Shown here: positions 31,739-39,067 of the stretch, in pieces
How positions within the stretch are numbered: the first letter of the stretch is position 1
Layout: every line of letters starts with the position of its first letter
NCBI GenBank assembly: GCA_014360895.1
Contig: JACIWQ010000018.1
Span: 1 to 39,654, forward strand
Length of the DNA stretch: 39,654 bases
Source of the DNA: Thermoflexales bacterium
Lineage (GTDB): Bacteria > Chloroflexota > Anaerolineae > B4-G1 > DUEL01
Direction: 5' to 3'
The notes under the pieces: generated by a model
What the model saw: the letters and a program-made list of their open reading frames with translations, nothing else
What the model was told of the DNA's origin: nothing
Database searches by the model: none
Translations under genes and position numbers: made by a program

Positions 31739-32577
31739 ACGAGAGAGCGAAGAACGGCCAGGTTCTCTATGTCTTCATGCAGGTCGTCGCTTTTGGGCGT
31801 CTCTAACAGACCCGGCAGCGCGGCCAGGCGCGGGTCGTTGACCACCATCCGGAAGGTTTCCAGTCCCAGCACCCCCTTGCCGATATGCTCATGCCGGTCC
31901 ACCCGGCTGCCCAGGCCGTTTTTGCTGTCGTTGAGATGAACGGCCATAAGGCGGGAGAGACCGATGACCCGGTCAAACTCCTGCAGCGTTGCCTCGTACC
32001 CTTCGGGGGTCCGCAGTTCGTAGCCCGCCGAAAAAGCGTGGCATGTATCCAGGCAGACCCCCAACCGCTCTCCCTCCGGGGTGTTCTCTATCAGCCAGGC
32101 CAGTTGTTCAAACCGGTACCCCAGATTGGTCCCCTGTCCGGCGGTCGTCTCCAGCAGGATGCGGGCCCGGAAACCGCGCGTGGCGGCGTGAACTTCTCCC
32201 AACGCCCGGGCCACCCGTCTCAGTCCCTCCTCCTCCCCGGCGCCCATGTGGGAGCCCGGATGAAGCACCAGGTACGGGATGTCCAGCGCCTCACACCGCT
32301 CCAGTTCTATGATCAGGGTATCCAGGGACCGCCGCCAGAGGTCCTCCTCCGGCGCGGCCGGGTTCAGCAGATAGGACGCATGCCCCACCGCCGGCTGGAT
32401 GCCCGTCTCGGCAGCTTTCTCCTTGAACAGGCGAATATCCTCCTCCGTCAGGGGCTTGACGGCCCAGGCCCGGTTGGACTTGACGAAGAGTTGAACGGCA
32501 TCGCAACCCACCATGCGGGCCCGATCAAACGCCAGGTGGAGGCCACCGGCAATGGACTCATGGGCGCCCAGTCTCAC
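31717..32577 (-). CDS. nfo: Endonuclease IV (AP endonuclease family 2)
   Basis: This Zn-dependent apurinic/apyrimidinic endonuclease makes 3'-OH ends at abasic sites. The 286-residue TIM barrel starts RLGAHESIAGGL. Metal ligands are visible in VGHASYL, VLHPGSHMGAG, ILLETTAGQG, VCLDTCHAFSAGY, AVHLNDSKNGLGSRVDRHEHIG and LLETPKSDD. Together these match the three-zinc site of the family. GTG 32577 follows GGAGGTGG. The last residues (VGAVGSR) and stop come from the 28-nt repeat. Its start overlaps the small coiled-coil gene by 20 bases. It works in base-excision repair, as does MutM encoded at 19517. Confidence 0.95.
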   Translation of the reverse strand: MRLGAHESIAGGLHLAFDRARMVGCDAVQLFVKSNRAWAVKPLTEEDIRLFKEKAAETGIQPAVGHASYLLNPAAPEEDLWRRSLDTLIIELERCEALDIPYLVLHPGSHMGAGEEEGLRRVARALGEVHAATRGFRARILLETTAGQGTNLGYRFEQLAWLIENTPEGERLGVCLDTCHAFSAGYELRTPEGYEATLQEFDRVIGLSRLMAVHLNDSKNGLGSRVDRHEHIGKGVLGLETFRMVVNDPRLAALPGLLETPKSDDLHEDIENLAVLRSLVGAVGSR

Positions 32578-32734
32578 TTTCCACCTCCTCCGATTCGCCG
32601 ATCAGCTGCTCTAGTTCCTCCTCCATGTCCTCCAGTTCCTGCAACATCGCCGGGGGGACGGAATGTCGGGGCAGGCGGGCCCGCAGGTCCGCAATTCGGC
32701 GTTCCAGTTCGGCGACCCGTTCGGCCCGATTCAT
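32558..32734 (-). CDS. Small coiled-coil protein, unknown function
   Basis: This 58-residue acidic protein starts at ATG 32734 (MNRAERVAELERRIADLRAR), four bases after the oxidase stop, and overlaps the endonuclease IV start by 20 bases. Two helical segments with heptad pattern (AERVAELERRIADL, and PPAMLQELEDMEEELEQL) are joined by LPRHSVP. It has no metal motif or signal. The tight packing between two genes says it is real and co-translated. It might be a helper or dimerisation partner of endonuclease IV, but only position supports that. Confidence 0.65.
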   Translation of the reverse strand: MNRAERVAELERRIADLRARLPRHSVPPAMLQELEDMEEELEQLIGESEEVESETGRP

Positions 32735-32738
32735 CGGG

Positions 32739-33872
32739 TTACCTCTTCTGCCCCCTCTCCGCATCCAGCAACCCGGGAGGTGTCCCCTCCAGCATCATCT
32801 CTACCACCCGCTCGGCCACAACAAAGGCCCAGCACAGCCCCCAGCCTCCCAGTCCCAGAGCGAAATAGACGCCGGGCAAGTGTGAAAGCACGCCCACAAC
32901 GGGCACGCCGTCGGGTGTGCAGCCGACCATCCCGCTCTGGCGCTGGAGGATGTTCCCCTCCACTGTCGGGAAGTACCGGCGGACGAAGCGGGAAAGCCCT
33001 CCCCGCAGTGCCGTATCCGGGTCGGGGGAACTTTCGGAGGGGGACGGGCGTCGGAGATACCGCCAGGCCCCCAGAAGCAGATGACCGTCCGGAAGGGGAC
33101 GGGCATACTCGTAGCCATAATCGGTATAGCAGGGAGTTGTCAGTGGCGGTTGATTCTGGCCTTTGTCCAACCGGGCAGTTATCCGCAGGGCATGCCCGGG
33201 GCTCACCCATCGGGAGAGGGCAGGCTCCAGGGTCGGCGCGTATCCTCCGGCGGCCAGCACCACCGCGCCGCAGCGGACGGCCCGCCGGTACGCCCAGACC
33301 CGAATACCGGCCCCTTCGGCCTCCAGGGCCTGGACCTCGGTGTGGGTGTGGACGGCGACCGGCGCGGAGGCCAGCAGCGCGCGGGTGAGATCCGCCGCGT
33401 CCACCACCCCGTCGCCGGGGGAGCGGAGAGCTGCCAGGAACCCCCGCTGCAGCGGGTCGGTTCGGCCAAACCATGCCTCAAAACCGTCCTCCCGCAGCAG
33501 TTCCGCCGAAGCCCGCAGCGCCTCCGCCTCTTCCTCCGTGACGGCCAGGGCCAAGCTTCCCGTCCGTTCCACCGGCACGCCCAGGCGGGTTGCCGTCTCC
33601 ATCAGCCGTTCCCGCCCCTCTACGGAGAGTTCCCAGAGAGCCCGCGCGGTCTCCCGGCCGAGGGACTGGACGGCCCAGTGGTAATGGCCGGGCAGGCCGG
33701 TCAGCAACAGGCCGGCGCTGCGGCCCGTCGCGCCCCCCGCAACCTGCTGGGCCTCCAGAACCGCCACCTGCAGACCCTGGCGGGCCAGCCGGGCTGCCAC
33801 CGCCGCGCCGACAATCCCCGCGCCCACCACAACCACGTCGCATGTGTCCACCGGATGCTCTGGGGCGTCCAC
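32739..33872 (-). CDS. FAD-dependent amine/amino acid oxidoreductase (DAO family)
   Basis: This 377-residue DadA/glycine-oxidase-like flavoenzyme has an N-terminal Rossmann motif VVVVGAGIVGAAVAARLARQG, followed by the conserved GGATGRSAGLL segment of DAO proteins. AVVLAAGGYAP and the C-terminal FAD-contact region DGVPVVGVL, then YFALGLGGWGLCWAF, complete the fold. The substrate is probably a small amine or N-substituted amino acid. I chose GTG 33872 because GGGAGGAGG lies just upstream. The longer frame starts inside the promoter (33931-33959) and cannot be translated from that transcript. It heads the operon with the coiled-coil protein, endonuclease IV and the 5'-kinase. Confidence 0.88.
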   Translation of the reverse strand: MDAPEHPVDTCDVVVVGAGIVGAAVAARLARQGLQVAVLEAQQVAGGATGRSAGLLLTGLPGHYHWAVQSLGRETARALWELSVEGRERLMETATRLGVPVERTGSLALAVTEEEAEALRASAELLREDGFEAWFGRTDPLQRGFLAALRSPGDGVVDAADLTRALLASAPVAVHTHTEVQALEAEGAGIRVWAYRRAVRCGAVVLAAGGYAPTLEPALSRWVSPGHALRITARLDKGQNQPPLTTPCYTDYGYEYARPLPDGHLLLGAWRYLRRPSPSESSPDPDTALRGGLSRFVRRYFPTVEGNILQRQSGMVGCTPDGVPVVGVLSHLPGVYFALGLGGWGLCWAFVVAERVVEMMLEGTPPGLLDAERGQKR

Positions 33873-33930
33873 TCCCGGCCTCCTCCCGGATTCCGGCTGG
33901 GTTGATCCAACCAAAATCTCTCTTTCTCCC

Positions 33931-33959
33931 ATTATACAGGGGTTACAGACCGCTGTCAA
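33931..33959 (-). promoter_or_regulatory. Perfect-consensus sigma-70 promoter of the oxidase/nfo/kinase operon
   Basis: On the minus strand, TTGACA (33959-33954), a 17-base spacer and TATAAT (33936-33931), a full consensus match. Expected start of transcription is near 33924, which rules out the ATG overlapping the -10 as a start codon. Confidence 0.9.
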
Positions 33960-33960
33960 C

Positions 33961-33988
33961 TGGACAATCCAGCCCGGGTGGGTATAAT
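33961..33988 (+). promoter_or_regulatory. Sigma-70 promoter of the OB-fold cassette
   Basis: TGGACA (33961-33966), 16-base spacer, TATAAT (33983-33988). Its -35 nearly touches the divergent promoter's -35 (one base between). CTGGA-CAA-TCCAG (33960-33972) is a small inverted repeat over the -35 that could be an operator. Confidence 0.75.
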
Positions 33989-33990
33989 TA

Positions 33991-34019
33991 TCTCACACGG
34001 AGACACAGAGGGCACAGGG
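33991..34019 (+). repeat. Short purine-rich repeat (CACGGAGACACAGAGG)
   Basis: TCTCACACGGAGACACAGAG then GGCACAGGG: three ~8-9-nt words of one type, in the leader of the OB-fold gene. It may belong to the same class as the other short-period repeats. Confidence 0.6.
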
Positions 34020-34047
34020 AAAAGTAGAAAAAAACAGAGGGGGAACA

Positions 34048-35715
34048 ATGACCCATTGCCCCAGTTGTGGGCGATACGTTGGCCCATACGAAGCATGTCC
34101 GTACTGTGGCGCCCGGCAGGCCCCCCGGGTCTCCCTGCGCGCGGTGAAGTGGGCCGCCCTCATCCTGGCCACCGTCGGGCTGGCCCTGCTGTGGGTCGCC
34201 GCCACCCGTCTCCCCCTGCCCCATATCTCCATCAACCAGGCCTCCGCCACCATGAACTTCGCCTACGTGGAGATCGCCGGGCAGGTGGTGCGCGGCCCCA
34301 CCTATAACCCCGATTCCCGCTCCCTCTCCTTCACCGTCGCCGACGATACCGGCGAGATGCGTGTCTGGGCCTTCCGGGATGTGGTGGATAGCCTGCGCGC
34401 CGCCGGACGGATTCCCGGCCTGGGCGACCAGGTCGTCGTCGCCGGCACCCTGCGGGTTCGGGAGGAGGACGTTTCCCTCACCCTCAACGCTCCCGAACAC
34501 TTGCAGGTCACCCGTCCGGAGGCCGAGGAGCGGGCCATCGGCTCCATCACCGCCGCCGATGCCCTCCGGCGGGTCCGGGTACGGGGCCAGGTATGGGACG
34601 TCCGCGAGCCCTACTCCGGCCTCACCCTCATCACCCTCCGGGACGCCACCGGCGCCATCGGCCTGGCGGTGGACGACAGCCTCCGCTACCTGACCGGCGA
34701 CCTTCCCCTGCCGGAAGTGGGCCAGTCCCTGGAAGTCACCGCAACCGTCTCCCTGTACCGGGATACCCCCCAACTGGTCCCGCCGTCGGTGCGGGAGATC
34801 GTTCTGCTGGAAGGGACGGTCCCCGTCGCCGAGGAGCGGCCCATCGGCACCCTCTCCGCCGCCGACGAGGGCCGCCTGGTCACCCTCCGGGGCACCGTCC
34901 GCCAGGCGGAAGCGTTCTCCGCCGGGTACCGGATGCTCCTGGAGGACGATACGGGCTCGGTGACCGTCCTCCTCTGGCAGGACCTCTACCGCGCTCTCTC
35001 GGACCCCGCCGCCCTGCAGGCCGGCGCCCAACTGGAAGTGACCGGCGAAGTCTCCCTCTACCGGAACAGCCTGGAGGTCATCCCGGTCCGCCCGCGCGAT
35101 GTGGTTCTGTTGACGGTGACCCCATCGGCCCGCGCGCTCCCGATCAGCGCGCTGGCGGGTGAACCCCTCGGGGCGATGGTCACCGTGGAGGGGACCGTTG
35201 TGGAGGCCGAATCCTTCCAGAACGGCTTCCGTCTGACCCTGGACGACGGCACCGGGCAGGTTGTCCTGCTGCTCTGGCTCTCGGTGTACGACGAACTGCC
35301 CGACCCCGCCAGCCTGCGGGAGGGCGCGCGGGTGCGGGCGACGGGCGAACTGGAGGAGTACCAGGGCCAGCGGGAGGTGGTGCCGGCCCGGGGGACCGAC
35401 GTGGCGGTCATCCAGCCGGCGGAGGTTCCGCCCCGGCGGGAGATTGCCTCCATCACCCCCGCCGACCGGGGCGCGACGGTGACCGTGGAGGGAGCGGTCG
35501 TCCGGAGCGAACCCTTCTCCCAGGGCTACCGGGTCTGGGTGGACGACGGGAGCGGTGAGGTGCTGGTCCTGCTCTGGCAGAACATCTACGAGCGGGTGGC
35601 GGGCCGGGAGCAGCTGGCCCCCGGCGCGCAGGTCCAGGTGACGGGCATCGTGGAGGAGTACCGGGGGACGCTGGAAATCGTCCCCCCGCTCCCCGGCGAT
35701 GTGGCTGTCCGGTAG
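34048..35715 (+). CDS. Membrane protein with zinc ribbon and five tandem OB-fold domains
   Basis: The 555-residue product starts with a zinc ribbon (Cys4, Cys7, Cys17, Cys20: CPSCG and CPYCG). One membrane helix follows (residues ~35-52). Then come five OB-fold-like domains near 72-155, 175-256, 276-357, 376-455 and 476-555, with a period of ~100 residues. Domains 3-5 are close copies. Each has TVEGTVV at the start, a centre of the LDDGTGxVxLLLW type and an end of the LEVxPxxxxDV type. Each is preceded by a linker such as IASITPADRG. OB folds of this kind usually bind single-stranded nucleic acid, sometimes other ligands. The zinc ribbon lies on the cytoplasmic side and the OB array outside, if the helix is a simple anchor. 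It is the first gene of a four-gene cassette with its own promoter. Confidence 0.85.
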   Translation: MTHCPSCGRYVGPYEACPYCGARQAPRVSLRAVKWAALILATVGLALLWVAATRLPLPHISINQASATMNFAYVEIAGQVVRGPTYNPDSRSLSFTVADDTGEMRVWAFRDVVDSLRAAGRIPGLGDQVVVAGTLRVREEDVSLTLNAPEHLQVTRPEAEERAIGSITAADALRRVRVRGQVWDVREPYSGLTLITLRDATGAIGLAVDDSLRYLTGDLPLPEVGQSLEVTATVSLYRDTPQLVPPSVREIVLLEGTVPVAEERPIGTLSAADEGRLVTLRGTVRQAEAFSAGYRMLLEDDTGSVTVLLWQDLYRALSDPAALQAGAQLEVTGEVSLYRNSLEVIPVRPRDVVLLTVTPSARALPISALAGEPLGAMVTVEGTVVEAESFQNGFRLTLDDGTGQVVLLLWLSVYDELPDPASLREGARVRATGELEEYQGQREVVPARGTDVAVIQPAEVPPRREIASITPADRGATVTVEGAVVRSEPFSQGYRVWVDDGSGEVLVLLWQNIYERVAGREQLAPGAQVQVTGIVEEYRGTLEIVPPLPGDVAVR

Positions 35716-35723
35716 AATACCAT

Positions 35724-35750
35724 GAAAACCTGCGTTCATCCGTGTCCCCC
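35724..35750 (+). repeat. 10-nt repeat, CCGCGTTCAT family (diverged)
   Basis: AAAACCTGCGTTCATCCGTG then TCCCCC, in the 67-base gap between the two OB-fold genes. No terminator is seen, so the genes are probably co-transcribed. Confidence 0.7.
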
Positions 35751-35782
35751 TTTCATGTTCCGCATTCTGTAGGAGGTGCTGG

Positions 35783-36625
35783 ATGCGCCGAATCCTTCCG
35801 GTGATTTTCCTGCTCCTTGTCCTGACCAGCTGCGGGAGGCCGACGCCCACTCTCACGCCGGTCAGCCTGCTGCCCACGCGACCCCCCGCGACGCCGACCG
35901 CCGCGCCGTCCCCCACGCCGATGCCGCCCACACCCACGGCCACACCAAAGCCCCGCCCCACCCTGACGGCGACGCCGTCACCCACGGTGGAACCCTCCCC
36001 AACCCCACCTCCGCCCACGCCGACGCCCGTGCCCGTCGTCATCACCCCCATCGGCCGACTGGCGGAGCACCTGGGTCAGGAGGTGACGGTGGAAGGGCAG
36101 GTCGTCTCCACGGCCTCCTTCTCCAAAGGGTTCAAATTCACCCTGGACGACGGCACCGGACGGGTTGTCCTGCTGATGTGGCTCAACGTGTACGATGATT
36201 GCCGGGATGCGCACAAGATCAACCTGGGCGCGCGGGTGCGGGCCACCGGCACCGTGGGGACCTACGAGAACGAGTTGCAGATTGTGCCCGACTGGGGCCG
36301 ACAGGTGAGGGCCCTCCAGGCCGCCGCCCCCTCTGCCCCGGCGCGCCCGATTGCTTCCCTCACCGCCGCCGACGAGGGCCAGCGGGTGATGATTGAGGGG
36401 ACGGTCGCCCGGATAGAGAAGGGCGAGTCCAACGTCCGGCTCTTCGTCACCGACGGGAGCGGGGAGATACTGGTCCTCCTGTGGCCGAATATCTACGAAC
36501 GGGTGCCCAATCGGGAGCAGCTGGATGCTCCCGGGACAGCGGTGCAGGTGGTGGGGACCGTCCAAATCTATAAGGGGACGCTGGAGGTGATCCCCGCGCT
36601 GCCGTACGACGTGGTCGTCCGATGA
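35783..36625 (+). CDS. Lipoprotein with two OB-fold domains
   Basis: This is a 280-residue lipoprotein with signal MRRILPVIFLLLVLTS and lipobox Cys17 (LTSC). A Pro/Thr-rich tether (~20-87) follows, then two OB-fold domains at ~99-178 and ~201-280. They are close relatives of domains 3-5 of the preceding protein: TVEGQVVSTASFSKGF, LDDGTGRVVLLMW, then TDGSGEILVLLW and NIYERVPNREQL. The protein must sit on the outer face of the membrane. Both genes clearly arose by domain duplication. AGGAGGTG precedes the ATG. The stop overlaps the permease gene (ATGA), so the lipoprotein and the permease are made together, which suggests that the OB folds deliver a ligand to it. Confidence 0.86.
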   Translation: MRRILPVIFLLLVLTSCGRPTPTLTPVSLLPTRPPATPTAAPSPTPMPPTPTATPKPRPTLTATPSPTVEPSPTPPPPTPTPVPVVITPIGRLAEHLGQEVTVEGQVVSTASFSKGFKFTLDDGTGRVVLLMWLNVYDDCRDAHKINLGARVRATGTVGTYENELQIVPDWGRQVRALQAAAPSAPARPIASLTAADEGQRVMIEGTVARIEKGESNVRLFVTDGSGEILVLLWPNIYERVPNREQLDAPGTAVQVVGTVQIYKGTLEVIPALPYDVVVR

Positions 36626-37998
36626 CCGAGATGCTCCGCTCCCTCCTGTTCGCCATTATCGGCGCGCTGGCGGCCGCGCCGCTGGCGCTGCTGCCCGCGC
36701 TCCACATTTATAACATCGCCGGCCTGCTGGTGCTGGGGACTGCGGCCCTGGGCCCCCTCCTCCCCCCGGAGCATATGGCCATGCTCTTCCTGGGCATGAT
36801 TACCTCCTACGCCATCCTGAACACCATCCCCAGTATCTTTTTCTCCGCACCGGACGAGTCCATGGTCTTCATCGTCCTGCCCGGACAGAAGTACCTGATG
36901 CAGGGGCGGGGGTACGAGGCGGTGGCACTGACCGGCATCGGGAGCCTGGGCGGCATCGCCGTCCTGTTCCTGCTGACCCCGGTGGCCCCGCGTCTTTTCC
37001 CGGCCCTGCGGGCGGTCCTCCAGCCGCACCTGCACTGGATTCTGTGGACGGTCATCGCCTTTATGCTGCTCTCGGAGTGGCCCAAGGGGAGCGACCGGGC
37101 CCCGGCCGGGTGGCGGCGCTGGTGGGACGGCTGGCGCAACCTGGTGGCCGGCCTGGCGACCTTCCTCCTCTCCGGCCTCCTGGGCTTCGTCCTGATGTAC
37201 CGCTCTATCCTCCCGGTCTACGCGGCCTACCAGAACCTCCTCCCGGCCTTCGTGGGGCTCTTCGCCGTGCCCTGGGTGCTGCAGAACCTGCTGGCGCGGG
37301 TGGAGTTACCGCCCCAGTACATCGCCCGCGACGTGGACGCCACCCCGGGCCTGGTCGGACGGGGGGTTTTTGCCGGGGCGCTGGGCGGCCTCTTCGCCGC
37401 CTTCTTCCCGGTGGTGACAGGGGGCATCGGCGGCCTCATCGCCGGACACGCCACGGCCCAGCGGGACGACCGGCTGTTCATCCTCTCCCAGGGCGCCTCC
37501 AAAGTCGTCTACTACGTGGGCGGATTCCTGCTCTTCTTCGTCCCCGGCCTCTACCTGACGCGCGGCGGCATGGCCTGGATGCTGAGCACCCTGTGGCGGT
37601 CATACACCCCCCAGGCCTACTATCTGGCCGTCGCCGCCGTCCTGCTGACCGGTGTCCTTTCCTACTTCCTGCTCCTGGCGCTGGCGCGCGGGGTTATCCG
37701 GATGATGGGGAGGGTGAACTACCGCGTCGTCAGCTGGGCCGTGCTGGTGGTCCTGATGGTGGTGGTCATGGGGATACCGGCGCTGGGGGAGTACGTGGGC
37801 AGCGGGGACGGGACGGCCGCGCTGCGGGCCGCCCTGGGGGGACTGGCCATCGGCGCCGTCGCCACCGGTATCGGCCTCATCCCCGTCCTCTGGGGCGCCC
37901 GGCGAATGAACTGCATGGGGTTGCTTCTGCTCCCCATCGCCCTGAACATGTCCGGCCTCGGCGCGACGGTGGCCGGCTGGCTGGGCCTGCTGGGATAG
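36622..37998 (+). CDS. TctA/COG1784-like membrane permease
   Basis: This is a 458-residue integral membrane protein with about 11 hydrophobic segments. The N-terminal region (ALHIYNIAGLLVL, then NTIPSIFFSAPDESMVFIVL, residues ~67-86) and the middle repeat (FFPVVTGGIGGLIAGHATAQ) match the TctA superfamily in its archaeal-type COG1784 branch. In the classic tricarboxylate transporter TctA needs a small TctB and a binding protein TctC, but neither is here. Instead, the coupled partner is an OB-fold lipoprotein. The transported substrate is therefore unlikely to be assumed as citrate. It starts at ATG 36622 within the previous stop. The LysM gene follows seven bases after its stop. Confidence 0.8.
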   Translation: MTEMLRSLLFAIIGALAAAPLALLPALHIYNIAGLLVLGTAALGPLLPPEHMAMLFLGMITSYAILNTIPSIFFSAPDESMVFIVLPGQKYLMQGRGYEAVALTGIGSLGGIAVLFLLTPVAPRLFPALRAVLQPHLHWILWTVIAFMLLSEWPKGSDRAPAGWRRWWDGWRNLVAGLATFLLSGLLGFVLMYRSILPVYAAYQNLLPAFVGLFAVPWVLQNLLARVELPPQYIARDVDATPGLVGRGVFAGALGGLFAAFFPVVTGGIGGLIAGHATAQRDDRLFILSQGASKVVYYVGGFLLFFVPGLYLTRGGMAWMLSTLWRSYTPQAYYLAVAAVLLTGVLSYFLLLALARGVIRMMGRVNYRVVSWAVLVVLMVVVMGIPALGEYVGSGDGTAALRAALGGLAIGAVATGIGLIPVLWGARRMNCMGLLLLPIALNMSGLGATVAGWLGLLG

Positions 37999-38005
37999 GG
38001 GGGAC

Positions 38006-38764
38006 ATGCGATCCGCCGGGATCAGCACACGAGTGGCGCTCGTCCTGATTCTGCTCTCGGCGGTCGCCGGAGCGATTTTGCTCCTGCTGGGGCGGGAGCC
38101 ATCGCCGGAGGGGGCGGCCACCCCGACCCCATCTGCCACAGTGGCACCATCGCCGACGGCGACGGCGGTCCCCACGGTCCCCCCGCCATCCCCCACTCCC
38201 GGCCCGCTCCTCCACGTTGTCCAGCCCGGGGAGACACTGGCCAGCATCGCGGCGGCCTACGGCGTCCCGCTGGCCGAACTGATCGCCGTCAACCACATCC
38301 AGGACCCCAACCTCATCCGGGTCGGACAGGTGCTGGTGATCCCCGGAGTCTCGGCGACGGCGGTCCCCGCGGAGAGCCCCACACCCCTTCCGGCCAGTGG
38401 TCCGGCCCCGACGCCGGTCCGGCGGCCCACCCTTTCTGCACCGACTCCGTCCGGCCCGCCCGCGGTGGAGATTGCCGGCGTGCTGGGCGCGGGGGACCTG
38501 GCGCGCGAAAGCGTCCGCCTGCGCAATCGCGGGGGAACGGTCTCCCTGGAGGGATGGAGTCTCTCCGATGCCAGCGGCGACCGTTACACCTTCCCCCGCC
38601 TGGTCCTCTTCTCCGGAGGGGAGGTCATCCTCCACTCCGGCCCCGGAATCTCCACTCCGACCGACCTCTACTGGAACCGCGCCGCGCCGGCCTGGCAATC
38701 GGGGGAACTGCTCACCCTGCGGGATGTGGAGGGAAACGTGGTAGATACCTACGTAGTCCCTTGA
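38006..38764 (+). CDS. Surface protein with LysM and lamin-tail (LTD) domains
   Basis: The 252-residue protein has an N-terminal membrane helix (VALVLILLSAVAGAILLLL) and a Thr/Pro-rich linker. A LysM domain (~69-113: HVVQPGETLASIAAAYGVP to IRVGQVLVIPG) follows, then a second Pro-rich linker and a lamin-tail domain (~150-252: VRLRNRGGTVSLEGWSLSD, GGEVILHSGPG, LLTLRDVEGNVVDTY). LysM binds peptidoglycan or chitin-like glycans. Bacterial LTDs often occur with secreted nucleases or ComEC-like proteins. It is seven bases after the permease gene, behind GGGGGGGA, and closes the cassette. A role in tying the system to the wall is likely. Its stop overlaps the -35 of the next promoter. Confidence 0.88.
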   Translation: MRSAGISTRVALVLILLSAVAGAILLLLGREPSPEGAATPTPSATVAPSPTATAVPTVPPPSPTPGPLLHVVQPGETLASIAAAYGVPLAELIAVNHIQDPNLIRVGQVLVIPGVSATAVPAESPTPLPASGPAPTPVRRPTLSAPTPSGPPAVEIAGVLGAGDLARESVRLRNRGGTVSLEGWSLSDASGDRYTFPRLVLFSGGEVILHSGPGISTPTDLYWNRAAPAWQSGELLTLRDVEGNVVDTYVVP

Positions 38765-38789
38765 CAAATTTTCCCTCCTGTGGTATACT
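38761..38789 (+). promoter_or_regulatory. Consensus promoter of the fmdB-like/csoR-like operon
   Basis: TTGACA (38761-38766), 17-base spacer, TGGTATACT (extended -10; -10 at 38784-38789). Transcription would start near 38796. Confidence 0.88.
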
Positions 38790-38806
38790 ATACCCCAGTA
38801 TGGTAT
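38782..38806 (+). promoter_or_regulatory. Inverted-repeat operator over the -10, probably for the CsoR-family repressor
   Basis: GGTAT-ACT-ATACC-CCAGTAT-GGTAT holds three alternating half-sites giving two inverted repeats (GGTAT/ATACC with 3, ATACC/GGTAT with 7 bases between). It overlaps the -10 and the expected start site. The CsoR-type gene is the second gene of the operon, so autoregulation is the simple reading. Confidence 0.65.
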
Positions 38807-38822
38807 CCAGCAGGAGGAGTCT

Positions 38823-39023
38823 ATGCCCGTCTACGAGTACCGGTGTCCCAAATGCGGTGAACGGTTTGAGAAGTTTGTGCGGTCGTTTAGTGCCCAGGCG
38901 GAGGTCGTCTGCCCCCGTTGTGGCAACACGGACGTGGAGAAGGCCGTCTCCCTCTTTGCCGGTCTGACCGGGAGCGGTCGGGCATCTTCGGGTGCCTCGT
39001 GCTCTTCGGGAGGGTCGCTTTGA
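38823..39023 (+). CDS. FmdB-type zinc-ribbon protein
   Basis: This is a 66-residue protein of the FmdB/CxxC small regulatory family. It starts MPVYEYRCPKCGERFEKF, the family's diagnostic N-terminus. Zinc ligands are Cys8, Cys11, Cys30 and Cys33. The tail is Gly/Ser-rich with one more Cys (SGASCSSGGSL). Its role is not firmly known; members have been linked to gene regulation or to zinc-dependent assembly. AGGAGG stands six bases before the ATG. It is co-transcribed with the CsoR-family gene 44 bases downstream, behind a promoter that overlaps an operator. A link to metal or sulfur stress is inferred from that neighbour. Confidence 0.9.
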   Translation: MPVYEYRCPKCGERFEKFVRSFSAQAEVVCPRCGNTDVEKAVSLFAGLTGSGRASSGASCSSGGSL

Positions 39024-39067
39024 GGGGTTTCGTAGGATGGGGGAGCCGGTGGCTCCCCGGGGGTGAA

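Noticed and set aside
33930-33932. ATG start for the FAD oxidase overlapping the -10 element
   Set aside because: It lies upstream of the expected transcription start of the consensus promoter. GTG 33872 has a good ribosome-binding site.
33988-36051. 687-codon minus-strand frame rich in Gly, Val and Asp
   Set aside because: It is antisense to the five-OB-fold gene. The apparent repeats are the mirror of the OB repeats.
36622-37998. Assigning the permease to citrate/tricarboxylate uptake
   Set aside because: The TctB and TctC partners are missing, and the sequence is closer to the COG1784 branch, so substrate transfer from the family name is unsafe.
38918-39067. Longer N-terminus for the CsoR-family gene
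   Set aside because: The extra residues come from an out-of-frame reading of the fmdB-like gene and do not resemble the family. ATG 39068 has its own ribosome-binding site.
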